A stretch of 45,497 nt of DNA from a virus: positions 1 through 45,497 of the IMG/VR virus record IMGVR_UViG_3300006790_000004; one strand, given 5' to 3'. Below are positions 1 to 7,304 of the stretch, one piece after another (position 1 is the first letter of the stretch; each line of letters opens with the position of its first letter). Made by a program: the position numbers and the translations under genes. The notes below the pieces were generated by a model. It did not search any database and was not told where the DNA came from. It worked only from the letters and a program-made list of their open reading frames with translations.

Positions 1-123
1 AAGATTGGTACTCCCAAGGGGAATCGAACCCCTGTTTTCGCCGTGAGAGGGCTTCGGCGTCGGATGTAGGTTGGTTCGTCCGACGCAGAGACACTGGATT
101 TTGACGATTTGTCGAACAACATT
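1..123. repeat. terminal direct repeat, copy 1
   Basis: Bases 1-123 are identical to 45375-45497. Both copies share the tRNA fragment and the 70 bases after it, so they look like one attP-containing stretch read twice, not attL plus attR. A circular genome or an assembly overlap explains this best; real terminal redundancy is possible. Confidence 0.95.
6..52 (-). other. attP: attP core: 3' half of a tRNA-Glu(CTC) gene
   Basis: Read on the minus strand, this is a tRNA 3' half: anticodon loop CTCTCAC (anticodon CTC), 3' anticodon strand GGCGA, variable loop AAAC, T arm AGGGG/CCCCT around TTCGATT, acceptor strand TGGGAGT, discriminator A and CCA. The 5' half is absent: sequence before the anticodon does not form D arm or acceptor stem. 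A 3' tRNA fragment next to an integrase gene is the usual attP core, restoring the host tRNA on integration. Exact crossover limits cannot be set without the host sequence. Confidence 0.85.
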
Positions 124-133
124 CGACGACAAA
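57..133. promoter_or_regulatory. inverted repeats beside attP core
   Basis: Two inverted repeats follow the core: GCGTCGGA (57-64) with TCCGACGC (79-86), and TTTGTCG (108-114) with CGACAAA (127-133). Their position suits binding sites for integrase, excisionase or a host bending protein. This is inference from position and symmetry only. Confidence 0.45.
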
Positions 134-164
134 ATTTGCGCTTCGCTGGCCAGTTAACGGGCGC

Positions 165-254
165 TCAAATCAGCCCGAAAAGAGCGCCCAAAATGACCGC
201 GGCGCCGAGGGCAAGAACCCAGGCGCCGCGTCGTTCGTAAGGACGGAGGTTCAT
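165..254 (-). CDS. 29-aa putative single-pass membrane peptide
   Basis: A short frame starts at ATG 254, overlapping the stop of the upstream gene as ATGA. The product begins MNLRPYERRGAW and continues as a hydrophobic stretch rich in Ala, Leu, Gly and Ile to the end, so it would form one membrane helix with a basic N-terminus. It is the last member of a tightly coupled chain running from the repressor through the integrase. No family is recognised. The coupled start is the main support; being so short, it could be a chance frame. Confidence 0.4.
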   Translation of the reverse strand: MNLRPYERRGAWVLALGAAVILGALFGLI

Positions 255-391
255 CCGCCCACGACTGCGATGATCGCCCCGACGACCGCCATGCAGCCGA
301 AGATAAGGATCGTCTCGAAGTTGCGGAGAATCGCCAGCCCGAGCCAGATGGCCAGCACCGCGACGAGGATTCCGCCTGCGATCTCGATCAT
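251..391 (-). CDS. 46-aa small membrane protein
   Basis: Starts at ATG 391, overlapping the preceding stop (ATGA). The peptide begins MIEIAGGILVAVLAIWLGLA, a clear transmembrane helix, followed by a short polar turn (RNFET) and a second hydrophobic segment ending VVGG. It therefore looks like a two-helix hairpin in the inner membrane. It lies in the operon downstream of the integrase, where phages often carry lysogenic conversion or superinfection exclusion genes. Function unknown. Confidence 0.6.
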   Translation of the reverse strand: MIEIAGGILVAVLAIWLGLAILRNFETILIFGCMAVVGAIIAVVGG

Positions 392-585
392 GCTTGTCTC
401 CTTGGGCTGGGAAGCGCCAGCTGCGGCGTCAGCACTTCATATTCGGCGTCGATGATATTGGAATCTTCCTGCGCCTCTTTGAGCACCGACGCGCGGGCCG
501 CTGCCTCGTAAGCACGACGGCGCGCGCTGTCCAGCCTTGCGTTCTGGTGCGCGGCCAGCAGCATCGCGGCGTTCCCAAGGCACAT
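388..585 (-). CDS. 65-aa hypothetical protein
   Basis: Start chosen at ATG 585 because it overlaps the stop of the upstream membrane-protein gene (TGATG), the junction type used throughout this operon. The product starts MCLGNAAMLLAAHQNARLDS and has an Ala/Arg-rich amphipathic, probably helical middle and an acidic stretch (EAQEDSNIIDAEYEV) near the C-terminus. Not recognised. It is sandwiched between small membrane proteins and could be their cytoplasmic partner, which is speculation from position. Confidence 0.55.
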   Translation of the reverse strand: MCLGNAAMLLAAHQNARLDSARRRAYEAAARASVLKEAQEDSNIIDAEYEVLTPQLALPSPRRQA

Positions 586-794
586 CAGACCGCCCCCCTC
601 GCCCGATTCCGCACCCATGCGATGACCGTGAACCAGAATGCGCCGGCCAGCGCGCAGATGAAGAACAGTGCCCCGCCCTCATACTTGAACAGCCCGACGT
701 CGCCGCGGCTCTCGACCGGCACGAACATCAAGACGGCCGCCAGCGTCAGGCCGACGATCGAGCCGATCACGGCCGAATTCCTTAAGCTCCACAT
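585..794 (-). CDS. 69-aa two-helix membrane protein
   Basis: ATG 794 follows the integrase stop directly (TAAATG), so translation is probably coupled. The sequence has a short polar N-terminus, a hydrophobic helix (about residues 8-25), a charged loop with VESRGDVG, a second helix (about 40-60) and a basic end (RNRARGAV). Topology would be a hairpin with positive ends in the cytoplasm. No family recognised. Being co-transcribed with the repressor and integrase, it could be made in the lysogen. Confidence 0.6.
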   Translation of the reverse strand: MWSLRNSAVIGSIVGLTLAAVLMFVPVESRGDVGLFKYEGGALFFICALAGAFWFTVIAWVRNRARGAV

Positions 795-1844
795 TTAACC
801 CTCCAACGCGCTTGCAAGCGCTTCCCATGAGTGATGGCCGTACACCCGTTCCACGGTCGCGACCGTGTCGCCGAGCAGTTTGGCCACATCGTAGAGGCTC
901 TTTCCGTCCTGTAGCAAGTGCGTGGCCCGGCTGTGCCGCATCGTGTGCGGCTTCACCCGGTCGACGATCCCGACGCTCTCCACCAGCTCGCGGTACGGCC
1001 GGTAGAAGTCGGCGCACTCGAAGAGCCGGGGCGTGCGGGCCCGGTCTGTCAGCGCCTTCAGCGGTACCTCCATGACCCGCAGGATCGGCACGATCGGCTG
1101 GCGCTTCTTGGTCGCAATCTTGCCCGGCGCCTGCAGGTGGATCCGCCGGGCGCGCCAGTTGACCTGCGCCATCGTCAGCGCCTCGATCGAGCGCCGGCGC
1201 GCGCCGGTGTAGTAGAGCAGCTTCGCGAACCACTCGAGTTCGCCGCCAACCTTCTCGGCCGCCGCAAAGATCGCGTCGACTTCCTCCGTCGTGTAGTAGG
1301 GCGCCTCGTCGTCTGGCCCGAGCGTCTTTTCGCGGGGCAATTCGATCGATGGCAGCGAATTTATGCGCTTCCATTTCTTCGCATGATTCGACGCTGCGCG
1401 CAGAACATTGAGCTCGCGCCTGATCGTGCTATCGCTCCCAACCTTGCAGGTGTGACGCTTCCCGCCACCGATCACGCCGTCACGCCTTGCCTGCGCGTAG
1501 TCGCGGGACTGCGGGATGTCGATGTCCTCGATCGAGCGGTCGCCGAAGAACGCCTTCAGGTGCACGATCGCGTTCTCCTGGCGGACCACATCGGCGCAGT
1601 GCTTGCGTGCGTGTTCGGCCAGGTAATCGTCGAGCGCGCGTGTCACATCAAGTCTTCCAGACCGTGCATCTCGGATTTCGCGGCCGTTGATGAGGAATTC
1701 GGCGAAGCGATTTTCCGCTTCAGTGCTGTTTCCCGTACGAAGCGAGAGGCGCTTTGTCGATCGGCGGCTCGCGTCGTACCAGTACGCGTAGTAGATGCCT
1801 GCCCGCGCTTGAAGCCACGGGGTGTTCCTCTGGGGTCTCGCCAT
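795..1844 (-). CDS. int: tyrosine recombinase (phage integrase)
   Basis: A 349-aa site-specific recombinase expected to join attP (6-52) to a host tRNA-Glu gene. Residues about 1-60 resemble an arm-binding N-terminal domain, 65-165 a SAM-like core-binding domain, and 185-349 the catalytic domain. Catalytic residues can be read: Arg216 in TGARRRSIEAL, Lys in the 243-248 region, His300 and Arg303 in HTMRHSR, a His near 337, and nucleophile Tyr335 in ERVYGHH. The start is ATG 1844 with AGGA about 11 bases upstream. The preceding HTH frame runs on into this gene for about 200 bases. Length is normal for phage integrases. Confidence 0.95.
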   Translation of the reverse strand: MARPQRNTPWLQARAGIYYAYWYDASRRSTKRLSLRTGNSTEAENRFAEFLINGREIRDARSGRLDVTRALDDYLAEHARKHCADVVRQENAIVHLKAFFGDRSIEDIDIPQSRDYAQARRDGVIGGGKRHTCKVGSDSTIRRELNVLRAASNHAKKWKRINSLPSIELPREKTLGPDDEAPYYTTEEVDAIFAAAEKVGGELEWFAKLLYYTGARRRSIEALTMAQVNWRARRIHLQAPGKIATKKRQPIVPILRVMEVPLKALTDRARTPRLFECADFYRPYRELVESVGIVDRVKPHTMRHSRATHLLQDGKSLYDVAKLLGDTVATVERVYGHHSWEALASALEG

Positions 1845-2002
1845 GTTGCGTTAAATTCCTCTACCTGGTGTTTGCCGAAGCGCATATGGCCACCTTCGGA
1901 GTGGCCGACGGGTTGGATCTTCTTGTCGGCCACGTAGCGCTGGATCGTGCGGGTCGAGACCCCGCACGCTTTGGCGAACGCGCCGATGCTCATCAGTTTC
2001 AT
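1643..2002 (-). CDS. MerR-like HTH protein, probable excisionase
   Basis: The first 50 residues (MKLMSIGAFAKACGVSTRTI onward) form a MerR/excisionase-type winged helix: IGAFAKACGVSTRTIQRY is the helix-turn-helix and HMRFGKHQVEEF the wing region. The start at 2002 overlaps the repressor stop (ATGA) and has AAGGTG upstream. The remaining ~70 residues are Arg/Thr/Ser-rich and overlap the integrase gene by 202 bases in another frame, so the C-terminal part may be dispensable. Location between a regulator and the integrase suggests a recombination directionality factor. It could instead be a regulator of int. Confidence 0.65.
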   Translation of the reverse strand: MKLMSIGAFAKACGVSTRTIQRYVADKKIQPVGHSEGGHMRFGKHQVEEFNATWRDPRGTPRGFKRGQASTTRTGTTRAADRQSASRFVRETALKRKIASPNSSSTAAKSEMHGLEDLM

Positions 2003-2430
2003 CCTTCACCTTTCAGCAGTTGCATGATCTTCAGGGCGGCCGGCCATTCGACGGCCTGGTTGACGCGGAGCCACACGCGGCCGTCGCCGAGATCGCGCGC
2101 ATCGAGCGGCGGGGCGGCATCCTGCGCGCGGGCGACGCCGCGGGTCGGTATCAGCTCGGCCTTTTCAACGCCAAGGGCGTTGGCCAGCGCAGCGAGCGCG
2201 GCCGGCCCGGGGAGCGATTTGCCCCGCATGTAGACGGAAATGGAGTCTCGGCCGAGCGCCTGGCCGGATGGCAGGTGTTCCGATGCGCGACGGGCGAGCT
2301 CGCTCTGGTTCCAGCCCTTTTGCACCATCGCGCGCTGCAGGCGGTTCGCGAATTCGATGCGAACGGCGTCGCGTGGCGCGCCCTCTGGCAAGTCGGATGG
2401 CTCTTCATTGTGAAATGCACGGCGGGTCAT
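1999..2430 (-). CDS. XRE-family transcriptional regulator, candidate lysogeny repressor
   Basis: A 143-aa protein with a Cro/CI-type HTH at about residues 24-95: FANRLQRAMVQKGWNQSELA is helices 1-2, followed by a longer insert and ISVYMRGKSLPG, the recognition and following helix. A C-terminal part of about 45 residues contains no visible peptidase Ser/Lys dyad, so it is not a typical LexA/CI self-cleaving repressor. Start ATG 2430 is chosen for its AAAGGAC ribosome site. It heads the repressor-xis-int operon and has a good promoter at 2561-2589 that overlaps candidate operators. It is the best repressor candidate in the window. Confidence 0.75.
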   Translation of the reverse strand: MTRRAFHNEEPSDLPEGAPRDAVRIEFANRLQRAMVQKGWNQSELARRASEHLPSGQALGRDSISVYMRGKSLPGPAALAALANALGVEKAELIPTRGVARAQDAAPPLDARDLGDGRVWLRVNQAVEWPAALKIMQLLKGEG

Positions 2431-2560
2431 GTGTTTGTCCTTTTGTGGTAGCTGCACTCAATTATTTCGTGCTTCAGGTCGTTCCGCGCATCTCACGTTT
2501 TCCATCCTCTTGTCGGGTTGGTGCCCGTGTCATGGGAATTCACCCCTTCAACAATTAACG

Positions 2561-2589
2561 ACAATAGCCTACATAAACATCTCTTGCAA
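2561..2589 (-). promoter_or_regulatory. promoter of the lysogeny operon
   Basis: On the minus strand, TTGCAA (2589-2584) and TATTGT (2566-2561) are separated by exactly 17 bases. The predicted start near 2554 leaves a leader of about 124 bases before the XRE gene. The -35 box lies within operator motif CTTGCAAGAG (2581-2590), and the -10 box lies within AACGACAAT (2557-2565), suggesting autoregulation. Confidence 0.6.
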
Positions 2590-2590
2590 G
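2581..2590 (-). promoter_or_regulatory. candidate operator CTTGCAAGAG, copy 1
   Basis: Exact 10-bp motif with palindromic core CTTGCAAG covering the -35 box of the lysogeny promoter. Other exact copies: 25069-25078, 26336-26345 and 38502-38511, all in promoter regions. Confidence 0.45.
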
Positions 2591-2644
2591 ATAGGCAATT
2601 CGATGTATCTGGTATGATTAATCAGGGGAATAGCGCGAGGCCGC

Positions 2645-2665
2645 GAAACCTCGAGTCAAGGTTTC
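2645..2665. other. hairpin in the 2431-2736 intergenic region
   Basis: GAAACCT (2645-2651) pairs with AGGTTTC (2659-2665) around a 7-base loop, and is followed on the plus strand by ACGTTTTG. It lies between the end of the leftward lysis operon and the lysogeny promoter, so a weak terminator or regulator site is possible. The rest of the 306-base gap holds the promoter at 2561-2589 and ATTGTCGTT at 2682-2690; no gene is seen. Confidence 0.35.
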
Positions 2666-2736
2666 ACGTTTTGTAATGCTAATTGTCGTTTATTGGGGAA
2701 TCAACTTCGGTCGGATCATCCGACGCCGGCTACGCT

Positions 2737-3057
2737 TCAGGGTCGGCGCAGCATCGCCGTGATCTCGTCGAGCCGCTTTTCGACGTAGGAGTGGCTGCGC
2801 AAGATGTGTGCGTTCATCTCGTCAAAGCGTTTGTCGAGGCGCACCAGATGACCGTCGAGATCATCACGACGCACGTATTCGTCTCGGACGCGGTTCACGC
2901 GCTCGTGCAAGGGGTCGATGCCGGACTTGATCTCACGGGCCATGTCTTCTTTCGCTCCGGTGATCGCTTGAGTGTGCGCCCTGTCCCTGGCCATGGCAGC
3001 GAGAACAATCGGCGTCAGGAACCCGCCTACGCCTAGGAGAAGCTGCCATGTGTCCAC
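2737..3057 (-). CDS. 106-aa membrane-anchored coiled-coil protein of the lysis cassette
   Basis: Begins at GTG 3057 (AGAGAG upstream). One N-terminal transmembrane helix (about residues 5-22, WQLLLGVGGFLTPIVLAAMA) is followed by a long charged, heptad-like helix full of Arg, Asp, Glu and His to the C-terminus. This is the layout of XhlA-like or holin-accessory phage proteins that sit at the inner membrane with a cytoplasmic coil. It is the last gene of the leftward lysis cluster, after holin and spanins. A holin-associated role is inferred from topology and position. Confidence 0.65.
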   Translation of the reverse strand: MDTWQLLLGVGGFLTPIVLAAMARDRAHTQAITGAKEDMAREIKSGIDPLHERVNRVRDEYVRRDDLDGHLVRLDKRFDEMNAHILRSHSYVEKRLDEITAMLRRP

Positions 3058-3099
3058 GATACTACTCTCTTTTGATAACGTCTTCTTGGGGTGGTTGGT

Positions 3100-3336
3100 T
3101 CACCCGCAATACGCGTTCCGGGTCACGTTGTTGGTCCGAGCTTCGTCCTGGGTTTCCTTGGTGTCTCGGCTCGAGTAGGTCCAGGGGCGCCACAGCCGGC
3201 ACACATCGCCAGCAATTACTGTTTCAGTCTCGGCGGTACGGGTCGCCGGGATCGTCTGGCATCCCGCCAGCAAGGAAATTGTCGCGAGCATCGAGAGCGC
3301 GACGAGTGCGCCGGTTGTGCAGGATCTCGATTTCAT
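3100..3336 (-). CDS. outer-membrane spanin subunit (Rz1-like lipoprotein)
   Basis: A 78-aa lipoprotein. From ATG 3336 it has a basic N-terminus (MKSRSCTTG), a hydrophobic segment and lipobox LLAGC, so signal peptidase II should leave an acylated Cys. The mature part carries a C-R-W-P-W-YSSRDTKET motif and ends near an Asn/Arg/Cys cluster, features seen in many phage lysis-cassette lipoproteins. Its 5' 113 bases overlap the i-spanin gene in another frame, as in classical Rz/Rz1 pairs. It would bridge from the outer membrane to the inner-membrane partner in the last lysis step. An in-frame ATG at 3357 is possible but less suited to a signal peptide. Confidence 0.8.
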   Translation of the reverse strand: MKSRSCTTGALVALSMLATISLLAGCQTIPATRTAETETVIAGDVCRLWRPWTYSSRDTKETQDEARTNNVTRNAYCG

Positions 3337-3430
3337 TGAGCACCGCCTTTTCGACATCGGCGCGCTCGGCCCGCTTCGCGATCAGCGAAGCGAACCGGAG
3401 CACCATTTCCAGGAGCAGGAGCCAGGTCAT
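3224..3430 (-). CDS. inner-membrane spanin subunit (Rz-like)
   Basis: A 68-aa protein starting at ATG 3430, overlapping the holin stop (ATGA). Residues 2-17 (TWLLLLEMVLRFASLI) form an N-terminal signal-anchor helix. The rest is charged and helical (KRAERADVEKAVLNEIEIL), fitting a short periplasmic coiled coil, and ends in a Pro/Asp/Arg tail. Topology, size and overlap with the lipoprotein gene in a shifted frame match i-spanins. It is shorter than lambda Rz, so the assignment relies mostly on architecture. Confidence 0.72.
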   Translation of the reverse strand: MTWLLLLEMVLRFASLIAKRAERADVEKAVLNEIEILHNRRTRRALDARDNFLAGGMPDDPGDPYRRD

Positions 3431-3675
3431 TCGACGGGCGGCTGCCGCTTGGCCAAGCCCGACACGCCATCGCGCACGACGTTGACCAGCATTTTCAGGA
3501 CGCCGAGGCCGGCGACGATCGCCGTGGCCGTTGCGGGGCTCAAAAACATCGTGTCGGTGCATTCAAGTTCACCGCCGGGCAGCGTGACGCAGCCCATCGC
3601 CGTGAGGACGGCCGTGGCGCCGGCGATGAGGATCATCAACACGTTCAGGATGTTGTGGAAGAGGTTCGAATTCAT
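3427..3675 (-). CDS. holin-like membrane protein
   Basis: An 82-aa protein with two hydrophobic segments, about residues 9-28 (ILNVLMILIAGATAVLTAMG) and 45-62 (SPATATAIVAGLGVLKMLVN), joined by a polar loop containing two Cys residues (GCVTLPGGELECTD). The C-terminus is short and basic. Position between the amidase and the spanin pair and the two-helix layout indicate a class II-type holin that would release or activate the endolysin. No specific holin family is recognised. Confidence 0.72.
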   Translation of the reverse strand: MNSNLFHNILNVLMILIAGATAVLTAMGCVTLPGGELECTDTMFLSPATATAIVAGLGVLKMLVNVVRDGVSGLAKRQPPVE

Positions 3676-3687
3676 GTCGGGTCTCCG

Positions 3688-4416
3688 TTACGTTTCAAGG
3701 ATGAGTTGCAGTTCGCGCACCTTGGCCAACGCCTCTTCGATGCGGGGGTCGTCGTCGTCCTCGGCGGCTGCGATCGTGATGAAGTCGCCGTGCGCCCACC
3801 CGGTGACAGGGAAAGGCGTCGTCACGCGAAACCAGTCGCCGCGGCGCGCAGAGATCGTCAGCGTGGTGCCGCGCGGCATCGAGCCGATCTGCTCTCCGCC
3901 AGGCAGGTCGCGCAGGATGAGGCTGTCGACGGCAACGACGCCGCTGGCCTTCATGTCCTCGACCACGGCCACCTTCGGCGGCTTGATCGACGGCGCGCCC
4001 TTCTGCACCGACGCCCACCACGGCACGACGTCGAAGCCGGGACACTGCGTCGCCGCGAGGTCGCGGTGGCCGACGACCTTGGCACCTGGGTATTTCGAGA
4101 GCAGCGTGCGAATCAGCGAAATCTGCGCTTCGATCTGCTTCGTCGTCCGCGTGTCGAGCCCGGTATTCGGCGCGCCCGGCTTCGTGCCGCCGATCGCGCA
4201 GACGCCGAGCTTGCCGCTGTTCTGGCCCGCGACATGCGCGCCGAGCTCCGTTTCAGAGCGGCCTTTCTCGATCGTGCCGTCGAGCCGGATCACGTAGTGG
4301 TAGCCGACGCCCTTCCACCCACGCGCCTTGTGCATGGCGTCGATTTCCTTGACGCCGATGTCGAGGTTGTTGGGCGTCGCGCTGTAGTGCAGGACAATGT
4401 GCGTGATCTTGGCCAT
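3688..4416 (-). CDS. N-acetylmuramoyl-L-alanine amidase endolysin with SH3-like domain
   Basis: A 242-aa peptidoglycan amidase of the Amidase_2/PGRP type. Zinc ligands appear as His10 (HIVLHYSAT), His117 (VGHRDLAA) and Cys125 (QCPGFD), as in T7 lysozyme. Residues about 165-225 form a bacterial SH3-like domain (ILRDLPGGEQIG, WFRVTT, GWAHGDFI) for wall binding. There is no signal peptide, so export would depend on the holin. ATG 4416 is chosen over an upstream start because GGAGA precedes it and the domain begins there. It heads the lysis cluster just after the virion genes. Confidence 0.92.
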   Translation of the reverse strand: MAKITHIVLHYSATPNNLDIGVKEIDAMHKARGWKGVGYHYVIRLDGTIEKGRSETELGAHVAGQNSGKLGVCAIGGTKPGAPNTGLDTRTTKQIEAQISLIRTLLSKYPGAKVVGHRDLAATQCPGFDVVPWWASVQKGAPSIKPPKVAVVEDMKASGVVAVDSLILRDLPGGEQIGSMPRGTTLTISARRGDWFRVTTPFPVTGWAHGDFITIAAAEDDDDPRIEEALAKVRELQLILET

Positions 4417-4433
4417 GTCGGTCTCCGTTTCTC

Positions 4434-7304
4434 TCAATTTTCTACATCAAGAGCGGCGTCAGCGCCAACATCGATCGGGTCAAGCACCGTGTCCTCGCCG
4501 TAGGACCGGCCGCCGGCAGCAGCCGCCAACAGGCGGTTCAACTTCGCATTCCAGGCGTCGGTTCCGATTTCCTTGACCGGGCGCGTCATCAGGTGGACCG
4601 CGAGGTCGGGATTCGTCCACATATCGTCGATGATGCTTGTCAGCGCCTGCTCGTTGTTCGGCAATGTATCGAGCAGCAGGTTGATCGTGCGGAAGATACC
4701 GCCGCCCTTCAGGATGCCGAACTTGGCCTTCAGGCCGGCTTCGAGCATCCGCTTGCGGCTGGCCACGCTGCCCTTCTGCGCCGCCAGGTACTTGTCGACG
4801 GTGTTCGACCCCGCGGTGGCGCGGACGTCCAGGGACGCTTCGCCGGCCATCAACTGGCGCGCCTGCTGCAGCGCCTGCATCTCTTCGGGCGAATAGAGCT
4901 GCGCGAGCGCCTTGTCGTTGCTCCGCATCATCTTTTCGAGGCTGGCGCGGCTGACACGCATACTGTCGGGGTCGCCGACATTGCGCGCCGTGGTGGCGGT
5001 CTTCTGCTTGATCCAGTCGCGCGTTGCGGCCTTCAGCCCGTCGAGCGCCGCCGGGTCGCCGGACAACCCTTCGACCAACTGGCCCATCTGGCGCTCCGGG
5101 TCGCCGCCGCCCATGACCTTGGCCACGGCGTTCTCGGGGCTGTTGCCGATGGCGGCACGGAACGCGCTCGAGTTCATGTCGGTCGTGGTCTTGCGCAGGT
5201 TCGTGCGCGCGCTCGCCACTTCGGCGCCGAGCTCGCGGGAGATGCGCCCACCTTCGGCCGCGCGATTGAGTTCCGCATCGATCGTCGAGCGGATTTCGGG
5301 GAACTGGTCGATGACGGCCTTGTTCTTGTCGGCCCACGTCTTGAAGCGGTCGTACCGAATGTCGACGTCGCCGGACAGCACATTGCTGCGCGCGAGGTCG
5401 CCGAGCATCCAGTCGCGCGCGCTGGCCGCCGTGACGGGGTTGCCATTGACGTCGATCGCCCGCTGCAGGCTCGCGGCGTCTTCCGGCTTGCGCAGGAACT
5501 TGTCGCCAAACTCGCTCGGCCGCGTGCCGGACGATTCTTCGCCCGTCCGGTTGGCGCGCTTCAGCTGCGCCTCATATTCGCCGGCGCGGCCGGTCTTGAA
5601 CCGCGGGGCGTATTCCTCGGCGTAGAACTGGCGCGCTTCGGGGTTGATCTCGTCGATGCGCTCATTGAGGACGCGGCCGATGCCGTCGAGATAGGACACG
5701 TCGCGGCCTGCGGCCACGGCTTCCTTGCGCATGGCACTGACGTCGGCGCGCAGCACTTTCATGTCGCCATATGTTAGGTCGCGGATGCTGCGGTCGCCGG
5801 TCTCCGGGTCGACGTCTTCCATCAGGTCGCGGATCCGGCTCGACATGGTCGAGTAGTCTGTGCCAGCGCGCGCCGCGCGAGGAACCGACGCTTCGACTTC
5901 CTGCATCGCTTCGTAGAGTTCTTCGCCAGGGACGTTCGTCGAATCATCGGGCGCGTTGTAGAGCGCGTTCTTCCTGTCGCGAGCGCCGCGGTACTGCTGG
6001 TCGAACTCGCCGGCCAGGCGGGCAGACGCTTCACCCTGGCGCGTGCGGTACTCGCCGATCTCCGACGCCTGGCGGTCCAAGTCGGCCCGCGCCGTCGCCT
6101 GGCGCGCCTCGGCGTCGTCGAGGCCACGCTGTGCCGTGCCGATCGTGTCGTCGTAGATTTGCGTGGCTCGATTGGTGAAGTCGCGCGAATTGGCGTCGCG
6201 CGGCACGGATGCGTCGATCCGCTCATCCGCCAGGACACGGCGTGCGGTGTCGCGCTCGACGAACGGCTTCGCGTTCCGCGCACGGGCGTTATTCTCTTCG
6301 ATCGACATGCCGATGTCGTCGGCCAGCATCGCCGTCGTCGGCGTCTGCGTCCGGTTGGCGAACTGGCTGAACTGCTGCTGGCCGTCTTCGATGTTGGCCA
6401 CGGCCTGCGGACGGTTGCTCGGCATGTTCTGCGTGATGCGCGCAGCCATGTCCATGTCGGAACGGGTGTGGCGCTCGCCCGTGGCCGGATTGACCGGCGC
6501 GTCGGGGTCGAGATTGCCGCGCAGCACGTTGCGGCCGCGCTCGACGGTCCCGCGCGCCGCGCTCATCGGCAGCGCCGTGCCATACGCCCCGCCGACACCG
6601 CCGACGATCGCTGCGCCGATGGGCCCGAGCGGGCCGAGCATGTCCTTGGCGCTTTCCGGCACCGCGTCTTCATAGCCCTCCATCGCGAGGCCAGCGCCGA
6701 CACCGCCGCCGATGTCACCGGCAACGACACGACCGGGCGCGGCGCGGTACGGCTTGGAAAGAGTGTTCAGCGAGCGATCGACGATGCTCGTGCCCGCACG
6801 CTGCCCCTGCGCCGCGAGACCGAAGGACGGGATGGCCGCTGCGGTGCCGAAGCGCGCGGCCTCGCCCGCATACCGCGTACCCTGCGTCACATTCTCTTCC
6901 GGTACGACTTCGCGGCCGGTCGCTTCATAGACGTCCTCGGCGCGATCAGCGATCCAGTCGGAGCCCATGAACGGCTTTTCGATGCGCGTGTCGACGCTGC
7001 CGCCAAACAGTCTCGCAAGAAGGTCCGCGCCGGAGAGACCGGCGTTGATCCCCATCGTGGCGATGTCGACCGGCGCGCCGAGGGCGTCGGCCACACCACG
7101 GCTGCCGCGCTGCGCCAGATAGGTCGCGCCTTCGATCGAGCCGGGGCCGGACTGTTCGACGGCCGGCGCCGGGGCGGCAGCCTGCGTCATCGCCGGCGCG
7201 GCTGCGGGTGCCTGCGGGATCAGGTCGTCGAACGACAGGCCGGGGCGCTGCGCCGGCGCACCGCGGTTCTGCTGCGGGATCAGGTCGTCAAACGACAAAG
7301 GCAT
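4434..7304 (-). CDS. 956-aa internal virion / DNA-ejection protein
   Basis: A very large protein at the end of the virion gene cluster, where podoviruses encode the largest ejection protein (T7 gp16, P22 gp16 position). The N-terminus carries the nonapeptide LSFDDLIPQ twice, at about residues 3-11 and 23-31. A Gly/Ala-rich hydrophobic stretch lies near residues 195-250 (GDIGGGVGAGLAMEG, GPIGAAIVGGVGGAYGTALP), possibly membrane-active. The rest is long, charged and helical, rich in Arg, Asp, Glu and Gln. No transglycosylase motif was seen. Its ATG overlaps the previous stop (TAATG). Function is inferred from size, order and composition. Confidence 0.65.
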   Translation of the reverse strand: MPLSFDDLIPQQNRGAPAQRPGLSFDDLIPQAPAAAPAMTQAAAPAPAVEQSGPGSIEGATYLAQRGSRGVADALGAPVDIATMGINAGLSGADLLARLFGGSVDTRIEKPFMGSDWIADRAEDVYEATGREVVPEENVTQGTRYAGEAARFGTAAAIPSFGLAAQGQRAGTSIVDRSLNTLSKPYRAAPGRVVAGDIGGGVGAGLAMEGYEDAVPESAKDMLGPLGPIGAAIVGGVGGAYGTALPMSAARGTVERGRNVLRGNLDPDAPVNPATGERHTRSDMDMAARITQNMPSNRPQAVANIEDGQQQFSQFANRTQTPTTAMLADDIGMSIEENNARARNAKPFVERDTARRVLADERIDASVPRDANSRDFTNRATQIYDDTIGTAQRGLDDAEARQATARADLDRQASEIGEYRTRQGEASARLAGEFDQQYRGARDRKNALYNAPDDSTNVPGEELYEAMQEVEASVPRAARAGTDYSTMSSRIRDLMEDVDPETGDRSIRDLTYGDMKVLRADVSAMRKEAVAAGRDVSYLDGIGRVLNERIDEINPEARQFYAEEYAPRFKTGRAGEYEAQLKRANRTGEESSGTRPSEFGDKFLRKPEDAASLQRAIDVNGNPVTAASARDWMLGDLARSNVLSGDVDIRYDRFKTWADKNKAVIDQFPEIRSTIDAELNRAAEGGRISRELGAEVASARTNLRKTTTDMNSSAFRAAIGNSPENAVAKVMGGGDPERQMGQLVEGLSGDPAALDGLKAATRDWIKQKTATTARNVGDPDSMRVSRASLEKMMRSNDKALAQLYSPEEMQALQQARQLMAGEASLDVRATAGSNTVDKYLAAQKGSVASRKRMLEAGLKAKFGILKGGGIFRTINLLLDTLPNNEQALTSIIDDMWTNPDLAVHLMTRPVKEIGTDAWNAKLNRLLAAAAGGRSYGEDTVLDPIDVGADAALDVEN

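Noticed and set aside
6-86. A complete tRNA gene at the window end
   Set aside because: Only the 3' half is present; upstream bases form no D arm or acceptor partner.
918-1937. Long plus-strand frame opposite the integrase
   Set aside because: Antisense shadow typical of GC-rich genes; no domain and the integrase motifs are clear on the other strand.
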